Part shown: positions 57,666 to 64,000 of the stretch, in pieces
Layout of the letters: each line of letters opens with the position of its first letter
How positions within the stretch are numbered: position 1 is the stretch's first letter
DNA from: Microbacterium sp. SORGH_AS_0888
GTDB lineage: Bacteria; Actinomycetota; Actinomycetes; Actinomycetales; Microbacteriaceae
Reading direction: 5' to 3'
Length of the DNA: 64,000 bases
NCBI RefSeq assembly: GCF_030818905.1
Contig: NZ_JAUTAZ010000001.1
Location: forward strand, 2,294,001-2,358,000
Notes under the pieces: model-generated
Told to the model about the DNA's origin: nothing
Database searches by the model: none
Seen by the model: the letters and a program-made list of their open reading frames with translations, nothing else
Program-made: the position numbers and the translations under genes

Positions 57666-59431
57666 CCCGGCGTTCCCGGCGAGTGGGGCGCGGCGAGGTC
57701 GGCGCCGGGGAGGTCGGCGAGGCGCGTCGCGGAGGCGAGTGAAGGATGCTGCGACAACCCGCCGAGGGCGCGTCGCAGCGGCGGCAGGCGCAGGCCCGCG
57801 CGCTCGATGAGCGCCACATCGGCGAAGACCTCGCCCGTTCGCCCCGCGGCGGCGACCCGTCCGGACTCCAGCACCACGGTGCGGTCGGCGTGCTCGCTGA
57901 CCAGCTGCATGTCGTGCGTGACGACGAGCACGGTCGTGCCCTCGTCGTTGAGGTCCTGCAGCAGCCGCAGCAGCTCCTCGGCGCGGGCGCGGTCCTGGCC
58001 GAACGTCGGCTCGTCGAGCGCCACCACGGGCGCGCCGGCCACGAGCGCCGTCCCGACCGAGAGGCGTCGCTTCTGGCCGCCGGAGAGGAGGAACGGATGC
58101 CGCTCGCCCATCTCCGCCAGACCGAACCGATCGAGCAGCGCGACGGTCCGCTCGCGCACCTCGGCCTCGTCGAGCCGCTGCCGGCGCAGGCCCTGCGCGA
58201 CCTCGTCGAACACGGTGTGCGCGACGAACTGATGCTCCGGGTTCTGGAACACGAAGCCGATGCGGGAGGGGAGCGAGCGCGGATCGGCGCGCGCGACATC
58301 GACCTCGCCGAGGTGCACCGTGCCGCGCGGCGGCGGCACGACCCCCGCGATGGCCTGCAGCAGGCTCGTCTTCCCGGCTCCGTTGGCGCCGACGATCGCG
58401 GTGAACGAGCCCGCGGGCACCTCCAGCGAGACGTCGTGCAGCACGGTGGTCCGGCCGCGGCGGAGCGTGAGGTGCGCGACCCGCACGCCGGGAGCGGTTC
58501 GGCCGTGGTCTGCGCGAGGCGGGGGCGCGCCATCCGCCAGCGGGGGATGCGCCACGAGCGCCGCATGCAGCTGATCGGGCGTGAGGGGAAGGGGGTCGAG
58601 CCGGTAGCCGGCGCGGTGCAGTCGGAGTGCGGCGAGCGTCGCCGTCGGCAGCCAGACGCCCAGGTCGTGCAGCTCCCCGGCGCGCTCGCGGAGCGTCTGC
58701 TCGGCCGGGCCGTCCGCCACGAGCCGCCCCTCGCCGTCGAGCACCACGACCCGGTCGACGAACCCGATGGCGGCGTCGAGGTTGTGCTCGACCAGCAGGA
58801 TGCCGTGATCGCCGGCGGCGACGAGGTCGGCGAGGGCCGCGTAGACGTCCTCGATGCCGGCGGGGTCGAGGTTGGCCGTGGGCTCGTCGAGCACGAGCAG
58901 AGGCGAGCCGAGCGCCAGGGCCGCGGCGATCGCGAGGCGTTGGCGGCCGCCGCCCGAGAGCCGGTCGGGGTTCTCGTGCCGCCGCTCCCACAGTCCGACC
59001 CGGCGCAGGGCAGCCTCGGCGCGGCGCAGCACCTCGTCGACCGGGAGCCGCAGGTTCTCCGGGCCGAAGGCGACCTCGTCGAGCACGGTCCCGGTGACGA
59101 GCTGCGCATCCGGATCCTGGAAGACCATCCCCACGTGCGTGCTCAGCCGAGCGACCGTGGTCGTCGCGGTGTCCACTCCCGAGACCTCGATGCGACCCGC
59201 GACCGCGGCGGGCACGGAGTGCGGGATGAGGCCGTCGAGTGCCAGCGCGAGCGTCGACTTCCCGGAGCCGCTCGGGCCGAGCAGCAGCACGACCTCGCCT
59301 CGCGCGATCTCGAACGACACCCCCTTCGGGGTCGCCTCCGGCGCATCCTCGTGCGTGATGGAGACGCGTTCGAGCCGGGCGAGCGGCGCCGGCGTGGGAG
59401 CGGGCGCGGCGGTGGCGGCGGGGGAGGACAC
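57662..59431 (-). CDS. Fused ECF ATPase (two ABC domains)
   Basis: 589 residues. First ABC domain: GPSGSGKSTLALALDG, MVFQDPDAQLVTG (ECF-type Q-loop), RLSGGGRQRLAIAAAL, LLVLDEPTANLDPAG. Second domain: VGANGAGKTSLLQAIAGV, FVFQNPEHQFVAHTVFDEVA, FLLSGGQKRRLSVGTALVAG, VVALDEPTFGQD. The pair in one chain is the YkoD/EcfA1A2 layout. GTG at 59431, downstream of an iron box. It energises the S and T components of this operon. Confidence 0.94.
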   Translation of the reverse strand: MSSPAATAAPAPTPAPLARLERVSITHEDAPEATPKGVSFEIARGEVVLLLGPSGSGKSTLALALDGLIPHSVPAAVAGRIEVSGVDTATTTVARLSTHVGMVFQDPDAQLVTGTVLDEVAFGPENLRLPVDEVLRRAEAALRRVGLWERRHENPDRLSGGGRQRLAIAAALALGSPLLVLDEPTANLDPAGIEDVYAALADLVAAGDHGILLVEHNLDAAIGFVDRVVVLDGEGRLVADGPAEQTLRERAGELHDLGVWLPTATLAALRLHRAGYRLDPLPLTPDQLHAALVAHPPLADGAPPPRADHGRTAPGVRVAHLTLRRGRTTVLHDVSLEVPAGSFTAIVGANGAGKTSLLQAIAGVVPPPRGTVHLGEVDVARADPRSLPSRIGFVFQNPEHQFVAHTVFDEVAQGLRRQRLDEAEVRERTVALLDRFGLAEMGERHPFLLSGGQKRRLSVGTALVAGAPVVALDEPTFGQDRARAEELLRLLQDLNDEGTTVLVVTHDMQLVSEHADRTVVLESGRVAAAGRTGEVFADVALIERAGLRLPPLRRALGGLSQHPSLASATRLADLPGADLAAPHSPGTPG

Positions 59432-59459
59432 GGCATCCAGACGGTCGGGGCGGGTCCTG

Positions 59460-59478
59460 CTAGGTTAGCCCACCCTAA
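59460..59478 (-). promoter_or_regulatory. DtxR/IdeR-like iron box of the ECF/SIP operon
   Basis: On the minus strand TTAGGGTGGGCTAACCTAG agrees with the iron-box consensus TTAGGTTAGGCTAACCTAA at 16 of 19 positions. It lies 29-47 bp upstream of the fused ATPase GTG. Together with the SIP gene it ties this importer to iron regulation. Confidence 0.8.
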
Positions 59479-59513
59479 CCTGACGGGCGAGGGGTGCGCC
59501 GACGTCCGCATCT

Positions 59514-59579
59514 GCGGGGATCCTGCGCGACACGCCGTCGCCACCCTCGCGGCCGCGGCGTGTCGGGGACGATCCCCGC
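59514..59579 (-). terminator. 66-bp nested hairpin separating S1 from the ECF operon
   Basis: GCGGGGATC (59514-59522) pairs with GATCCCCGC (59571-59579), and inside CGACACGCCG (59528-59537) pairs with CGGCGTGTCG (59556-59565). It starts 9 nt after the stop of the first S-component gene and lies before the iron box, so that gene is probably a separate transcription unit. Confidence 0.65.
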
Positions 59580-59587
59580 CGTTCGGC

Positions 59588-60136
59588 TCAGCGCCGCACG
59601 CGGGTGATGCCCGCCCGGCGCAGGCCCGTGCCCACGCCCAGCCCGACCGCGGTCCAGAGGACGGGGGCGACGACGGAGAGCACCAGGTAGAGGATCTGGG
59701 CCCACAGCGGCATGCCCCCGATGTGGGCGGCGAAGAAGACGGCGACGGCGATCACGAGCCCGATGACCGCGCCCGAGACGAAGAACCGCCACGCCGCCCA
59801 CGAGCGGTACCGGGTCAGCGCTGCGATGACCTCCTGGATGCCGCCGAACAGGATCGCCGTGCCCAGGAACCGGAGCGTCCACTGCGGTCCGATCGCGCTG
59901 GCGACGAGCGCGGCGAGCACATGCGTGAGCAGCGCCACCCACGGCAGGCGGAGGACCTCCTGCGCGATGATGCCGGGGAGGACGTGCACGCCCAGCACGA
60001 AGCCGTAGAGCGGGGCGGCCACGGCGAGCACCGGGTAGGTGATCCAGCCGGCGAGGCCGCCGAGCAGGCCCGTCGCGACGCCGATCGCGGCGCACGTCAG
60101 CAGGACGCGCGTCGAGAGGACGGAGGTTCGGGCCAC
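59588..60136 (-). CDS. ECF transporter S component, YkoE-like
   Basis: 182 residues, six helices: VLLTCAAIGVATGLLGGLAG, WITYPVLAVAAPLYGFVLGV, LPGIIAQEVLRLPWVALLTH, VLAALVASAIGPQWTLRFLG, FGGIQEVIAALTRYRSWAAW, then two more. The RxPxxALLTxxLAALV and QExxxALxRYRxW blocks are those of YkoE S components (thiamin-precursor type in Bacillus). GTG 60136 lies 6 nt after TACGCT, leaderless, leaving no room for a TPP riboswitch. The iron-regulated ATPase/T genes downstream suggest another ligand. Confidence 0.82.
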   Translation of the reverse strand: MARTSVLSTRVLLTCAAIGVATGLLGGLAGWITYPVLAVAAPLYGFVLGVHVLPGIIAQEVLRLPWVALLTHVLAALVASAIGPQWTLRFLGTAILFGGIQEVIAALTRYRSWAAWRFFVSGAVIGLVIAVAVFFAAHIGGMPLWAQILYLVLSVVAPVLWTAVGLGVGTGLRRAGITRVRR

Positions 60137-60207
60137 GTGCCCAGCGTACTTGTCCGCGGGCGGGCGCAGGCGGGAGCGGGCCGTGCGAAACCCGGGGCGC
60201 ACCGCAT

Positions 60208-60283
60208 CCGGATCAGGCCATCTCGCCGCCGCAGGCGAGAGCGCCGGCAGAACCTCCTGCCCGCGCCGAACGTCCTGATCCGG
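60208..60283. repeat. Branched palindromic intergenic element, copy 2
   Basis: CCGGATCAGG (60208-60217) pairs perfectly with CCTGATCCGG (60274-60283). Inside are TCTCGCC/GGCGAGA (60221-60227/60234-60240) and GGCAG/CTGCC around 60246-60260, giving a three-stem fold. It shares GGATCAGGCCA with the element at 24417-24484. Between the S-component promoter and the pirin stop. Confidence 0.55.
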
Positions 60284-60299
60284 CGCGGGCCTGCCGGGG

Positions 60300-61292
60300 C
60301 TACAGTCGCCGTCGGCGCCGCGTGAGCCGCACGTGCGGGAGCGGCGGCGCCGGGATGCGCTCGTCGCCGTGCCCGACCACGTGCCCGAACCGCGGCGAAC
60401 CCGCCTCCCACTCGTCGCGGGCCGCGAGGATCTCGTCGTGCGAGCGTCCCACGAAGTTCCACCACATCACGATGTCGTCCTCGAAGGGCTCCCCGCCGAG
60501 CAGGAACAGCGTCGTGTCCGCGTCCGGCGCCGCGATCTCGATCCGGGCGCGCTGCGTGCCGAGGTAGAGCAGCTGCTCCGGGCGCACGGATGGCTCCGCC
60601 CCGCCGTCCAGCGCGAGGGCGCCGTGCCCGTGGACGCCCGCCAGCGCGTACTCCCACTCCTCGTGCAGGGGCACGGTGACCACCGCCCCCTGGGGGATGC
60701 GGAGCTCCGCGCCGACGATGGGCGTGTAGGCGGTCGCGGGGGAGCTCACCCCGGCGAGCTCCCCCATCACGACCGTGGCCACGGCGTCCGGGCCATCGCG
60801 GGTCGGCAGCGCGATCTCGGGCAGCCGCTCGTGCCGTTCGAAGGCCGGCCCACCGTGCCGGCGCGACTCGGGCAGCGCGACCCACAGCTGCAGCGCGTCC
60901 AGCGGCACCTCGCCCTCGCCGACCGAGTACTCGGAGTGCGAGATCCCGGCGCCGCTGGTCATGAGGTTCAGCTGGCTGCGGGCGATGACGACATCGCTGC
61001 CGACCGCATCGCGGTGGCGCACCTCGCCCACGATCGGCCAGGTCACGGTCTGCAGGCCGATGTGCGGATGCGGCTCGACCCGCATCCGCGCGCGTTGCGG
61101 CCCGAACCGGTCGAGGAAGCACCACGCGCCCACGGTGGGCAGGTCGCGTTGCGGGAGGCTGCGGTGCACCTCCATCGCACGCACGCCGCCGAGGGGCACG
61201 TCGCGCGCCTCCAGGAGCAGGGACCGGGGCCCCGCGGGCGGCGACGGCTCCTCCGCGACCGCCTCCTCGGGCTCCGCGTCGAGCCGGGTCAC
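60300..61292 (-). CDS. Pirin family protein
   Basis: 330 residues, two cupin domains. The first has the metal-site motifs MRVEPHPHIGLQTVTWPIVG (two His), GSDVVIARSQLNLMTSGAGI and SHSEYS (third His, then Glu); the second has LHEEWEYALAGVHG and PFEDDIVMWWNFVGRSHDEI. Pirins bind iron and some act as quercetinases. The GTG at 61292 overlaps the GNAT stop (GTGA). Role unknown; it sits beside the iron-linked ECF locus. Confidence 0.92.
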   Translation of the reverse strand: MTRLDAEPEEAVAEEPSPPAGPRSLLLEARDVPLGGVRAMEVHRSLPQRDLPTVGAWCFLDRFGPQRARMRVEPHPHIGLQTVTWPIVGEVRHRDAVGSDVVIARSQLNLMTSGAGISHSEYSVGEGEVPLDALQLWVALPESRRHGGPAFERHERLPEIALPTRDGPDAVATVVMGELAGVSSPATAYTPIVGAELRIPQGAVVTVPLHEEWEYALAGVHGHGALALDGGAEPSVRPEQLLYLGTQRARIEIAAPDADTTLFLLGGEPFEDDIVMWWNFVGRSHDEILAARDEWEAGSPRFGHVVGHGDERIPAPPLPHVRLTRRRRRL

Positions 61293-61621
61293 TCCGCGAA
61301 CCCCTCGGTCGCGCGCGGCTCCGGCCACTCGACCGTCAGCCCCGGCACCTCGTGGCTCCGCAGGTGCTTCACGACGAACGGGCACAGCGGCACGATGGTC
61401 TCGCCACGGGCCGCGACATCCGTCAGCGCCGCCGCCACGAGGACCGAGCCGAGCCCGTGTCCCGCGAACGCGTTGTCGATCGAGGTGTGCGGGAAGACGA
61501 GGCGTCCCGCGCCGTCCGGCTCGAACACGGTGAACCCGGCGAGGACGTCGCCGACGTGGATCTCGTAGCGTCCGGCCTCGTCGTTGCGGGTGACGGTGAC
61601 GTTCTCGAGCGGCTCGCTCAT
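61289..61621 (-). CDS. Small GNAT-like N-acetyltransferase (Acetyltransf_CG type)
   Basis: 110 residues: VTRNDEAGRYEIHVGDVLAG, FPHTSIDNAFAGHGLGSVLV (acetyl-CoA loop GHGLG) and AARGETIVPLCPFVVKHLRS, the conserved PLCPF block of this short GNAT family (YidJ/NATD1-like). ATG 61621 with GGAGGAG. It is divergent from the helicase and coupled to pirin. Substrate unknown. Confidence 0.88.
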   Translation of the reverse strand: MSEPLENVTVTRNDEAGRYEIHVGDVLAGFTVFEPDGAGRLVFPHTSIDNAFAGHGLGSVLVAAALTDVAARGETIVPLCPFVVKHLRSHEVPGLTVEWPEPRATEGFAE

Positions 61622-61678
61622 GGGGGCTCCTCCCGGGGTCGTGGTCCCCACGCTACGCAGGTGGGGCAGACTCGTACA

Positions 61679-64000
61679 GTGACCGCCCTGTTCGAGACCG
61701 TCCGCGCCGCGGTCGGCGACGAGGATGCGGTGTACGACGCGTTCGTCGCCTGGGCCTCCGGTCGCGGCCTCACGCTCTACCCGGCGCAGGACGAGGCGGC
61801 GATCGAGCTCGTCTCCGGCGCGCACGTGATCCTGTCGACACCGACCGGCACCGGCAAGTCGCTCGTGGCGATCGCCGCGCACGCCGCGAGCCTCGCCCGC
61901 GGCGGCCGCTCGTACTACACGGCACCCATCAAGGCCCTCGTCAGCGAGAAGTTCTTCGCGCTCGTCGACGTGTTCGGCCCCGAGAACGTGGGCATGGTCA
62001 CGGGCGACTCGGCGGTCAACCCGGACGCGCCGATCGTGTGCTGCACGGCCGAGATCCTCGCCAACCTGGCGCTGCGCGAGGGCCCGGACGCCGACCTCGA
62101 CCAGGTCGTGATGGACGAGTTCCACTACTACGGCGACCCCGATCGCGGATGGGCGTGGCAGGTGCCGCTGCTGCTCCTGCGGCGCGCGCAGTTCCTCCTC
62201 ATGTCGGCGACGCTCGGGGACACGACCCGCATCGCGGAGGACCTCACCCACCGCACGGGCCGGCCGGTCGTGGAGGTCACGGGCGCCGAACGCCCCGTGC
62301 CGCTCCACTTCTCCTACGCGCGGCGCCCGGTGCACGAGGTCGTGCACAACCTGCTGGAGGAGCGCGAGGCGCCGATCTACGTCGTGCACTTCGCCCAGGC
62401 CGCGGCGATGGAGCGCGCCCAGGCGCTCGCGAGCGTGCAGATCGCGAGCCGTGCGCAGCGCGACGAGATCGCCGCGGCGATCGGCGGCTTCCGCTTCACG
62501 ACCGGCTTCGGCAAGACGCTGTCGCGGCTCGTGCGCGCCGGCATCGGCGTGCATCACGCGGGCATGCTGCCGCGATACCGCCGGCTCGTCGAGACCCTCG
62601 CCCAGCGGGGCCTGCTGCGGGTGATCTGCGGCACCGACACGCTGGGCGTCGGCATCAACGTGCCGATCCGCACCGTGCTCATCACGGCCCTCAGCAAGTA
62701 CGACGGCACACGGATGCGGCAGCTCACCGCCCGCGAGTTCCACCAGGTCGCCGGCCGCGCGGGCCGCGCGGGGTACGACCCGCACGGCAACGTCGTCGTG
62801 ATGGCGCCCGAGTGGGAGGTCGAGAACGCGGTCGCGCTCGCCAAGGCGGGCGACGATGCGGCCAAGCGGAAGAAGATCGTCCGCAAGAAGGCGCCGACGG
62901 GGGTCGTCAACTGGGGTGAGGGGTCGTTCGAGAGGCTGCGGGATGCCGAGCCGGAACCGCTCGTGCCGCAGCTGCAGCTGACGGCGGCGATGCTCATCAA
63001 CGTCATCGGCCGCGGCGGCGACGTGTTCTCGAACGTGCGCTCGCTCGTGTTCGACAACCACCAGACGCGGGCGCAGCAGTACGCGCTCGCCCGCCGGGCG
63101 CTCGCGATCTTCCGCACGCTGCGGGCGGCCGGCGTGGTCGAGGTGGTCCCCGGCTCCGGGGAGATCCGGCTCACGGTCGACCTGCAGCCCAACTTCGCGC
63201 TCAACCAGCCGCTCTCGCCGTTCGCGCTCGCCGCGATCGGGCTGCTCGATCCCGAGGATGCGTCCGGATCCGTCGGGACGGGCCACTACGCGCTGGATGT
63301 CGTCAGTGTGATCGAGGCGACCCTCGACGACCCTCGGGCGATCCTGTCGCAGCAGGAGTTCCGCGCCCGCGGGGAGGCGGTCGCAGCCATGAAGCGGGAC
63401 GGGCTCGAGTACGAGGAGCGGATGGCGGCGCTCGAGGAGATCACCTATCCGAAGCCGCTCCAGGAGCTGTTGTCCCAGGCTTTCGAGACGTTCGCCTCGA
63501 GCCAGCCCTGGGTGCGCGACTTCGAGCTGCGCCCCAAGTCGGTCGTGCGCGACATGTTCGAGCAGGCGTTCTCGTTCGCCGAGTTCGTGAACGCCTATCA
63601 GCTCGGCCGCAGCGAGGGGCTCGTGCTGCGCTACCTCAGCGACGCCTACCGCGCGATCCGCCAGACGGTCCCCGCCGAGGCGCGAACGCCGGAGCTGCTC
63701 GATCTCATCGCGTGGCTCGGCGAGCTTGTGCGGCAGGTCGACTCGAGCCTCGTCGATGAGTGGGAGGCGCTGGTGAACCCCGCGGCCGAGGGCGAGGTCG
63801 TCGTGCCGCCGCCTCCGCCGTCGGTCGTCGCGAACCGCCGCGCCTTCACGGTCCTCGTGCGCAACGAGCTGTTCCGGCGCATCCAGCTCGCGGCGCTCCA
63901 GCGTGACGACGATCTGGCGGCCCTCGATCCGGATGTCGACTGGCCCGCGGTGCTCGACCGCTACTACGACGAGCACGACGGGATCGGCACGGGCGGCGCG
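61679..64000 (+). CDS. DEAD/DEAH-box helicase with DUF3516-like C-terminal region, 3' end outside the window
   Basis: At least 774 residues from a GTG at 61679: AFVAWASGRGLTLYPAQDEA, motif I ILSTPTGTGKSLVA, YTAPIKALVSEKFF, GMVTGDSAVNPDAPIVCCTA, motif II VVMDEFHYYGD, motif III LLMSATLGD, then IYVVHFAQAAAMERAQAL, GIGVHHAGMLPRYRRLVETL, CGTDTLGVGINVPIRTVL and EFHQVAGRAGRAGYDPHG. After the motor comes the KKAPTGVVNWGEGSFERL block of DUF3516-type Ski2-like helicases. The frame runs off the right edge. Probable RNA helicase. Confidence 0.9.
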   Translation, partial: MTALFETVRAAVGDEDAVYDAFVAWASGRGLTLYPAQDEAAIELVSGAHVILSTPTGTGKSLVAIAAHAASLARGGRSYYTAPIKALVSEKFFALVDVFGPENVGMVTGDSAVNPDAPIVCCTAEILANLALREGPDADLDQVVMDEFHYYGDPDRGWAWQVPLLLLRRAQFLLMSATLGDTTRIAEDLTHRTGRPVVEVTGAERPVPLHFSYARRPVHEVVHNLLEEREAPIYVVHFAQAAAMERAQALASVQIASRAQRDEIAAAIGGFRFTTGFGKTLSRLVRAGIGVHHAGMLPRYRRLVETLAQRGLLRVICGTDTLGVGINVPIRTVLITALSKYDGTRMRQLTAREFHQVAGRAGRAGYDPHGNVVVMAPEWEVENAVALAKAGDDAAKRKKIVRKKAPTGVVNWGEGSFERLRDAEPEPLVPQLQLTAAMLINVIGRGGDVFSNVRSLVFDNHQTRAQQYALARRALAIFRTLRAAGVVEVVPGSGEIRLTVDLQPNFALNQPLSPFALAAIGLLDPEDASGSVGTGHYALDVVSVIEATLDDPRAILSQQEFRARGEAVAAMKRDGLEYEERMAALEEITYPKPLQELLSQAFETFASSQPWVRDFELRPKSVVRDMFEQAFSFAEFVNAYQLGRSEGLVLRYLSDAYRAIRQTVPAEARTPELLDLIAWLGELVRQVDSSLVDEWEALVNPAAEGEVVVPPPPPSVVANRRAFTVLVRNELFRRIQLAALQRDDDLAALDPDVDWPAVLDRYYDEHDGIGTGGA

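Noticed and set aside
59588..60136. TPP riboswitch expected for a YkoE-type transporter
   Set aside because: The gene appears leaderless (TACGCT 6 nt before GTG), and no riboswitch-like conserved core was seen upstream of it or of the fused ATPase.
60208..60283. tRNA-like cloverleaf
   Set aside because: It has a long perfect outer stem and two inner stems but no anticodon loop, T-loop consensus or CCA-compatible end.

Overview
The window comes from a high-GC Gram-positive actinobacterium, most likely Microbacteriaceae (Microbacterium-like). Third codon positions are almost all G or C, GTG starts and 4-nt GTGA/ATGA gene overlaps are frequent, and many genes start 6-7 nt after a TANNNT -10 element (leaderless). 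Several families support this placement: a Rv2578c-type radical SAM protein, DUF3073, an F420-type PPOX oxidoreductase, a 13E12-type DUF222/HNH protein, and SipW/LPXTG surface proteins. This is inferred from gene content; no database was searched.

Left part (1-11 kb). An amino-acid ABC importer (permease cut by the edge, then lipoprotein) lies behind paired operators near a TetR gene. Next is a leftward operon of three SipW-type secreted proteins, a SipW-like signal peptidase and an LPXTG surface protein whose signal peptide lies in the wrong frame. From 5.0 to 6.4 kb is a scar region with remnants of an aldo/keto reductase, an immunity-like protein and a conjugative coupling protein (TraG/VirD4 type) around an intact VOC gene. 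After it come a MerR-type promoter driving a VOC-TipAS pair, an NmrA-like reductase divergent from a TetR gene over a 42-bp palindrome, and a pentapeptide-like protein.

Middle (11-29 kb). A P2-type cation ATPase faces a coupled lactate permease/ESS-type symporter pair. Then come a sulfite-oxidase-like protein with a flavin reductase, a LysE exporter, a DUF222/HNH protein beside an antiporter remnant, a PPOX protein with a small acidic partner, an SDR, a DUF2461 protein, a copper-chaperone-like protein under a CsoR-like palindrome, two membrane proteins, an MFS transporter and purD.

Heme-uptake locus (29.0-35.2 kb). Two HtaA-domain surface proteins flank hmuTUV. Genes of the first operon overlap by GTGA, and both units have DtxR/IdeR-like iron boxes. 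Downstream are a four-copy 10-bp repeat and a 73-bp hairpin.

Central to right (35-54 kb). purM-purF, DUF3073, PadR-DUF4097 under AT-rich palindromes, a Rho-N small protein with topoisomerase IB, paired CrcB/Fluc fluoride channels, an RND-type efflux permease, an aldose-1-epimerase-like protein, a DEAD-box helicase with a structured leader and RS/RP-rich N-terminus, a radical SAM protein, a VanY-like carboxypeptidase and a hypothetical membrane protein.

Right end (54-64 kb). An acyl-CoA dehydrogenase, then a second iron-linked locus: a YkoE-like ECF importer (fused ATPase, T component, two paralogous S components) with a siderophore-interacting protein, behind an iron box. A pirin, a small GNAT and a Ski2-like/DUF3516 helicase cut by the edge finish the window. 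Together the heme and ECF/SIP loci suggest iron-starvation-induced uptake of heme and of a ferric chelate. I saw no tRNA, rRNA, CRISPR array or intact insertion sequence.
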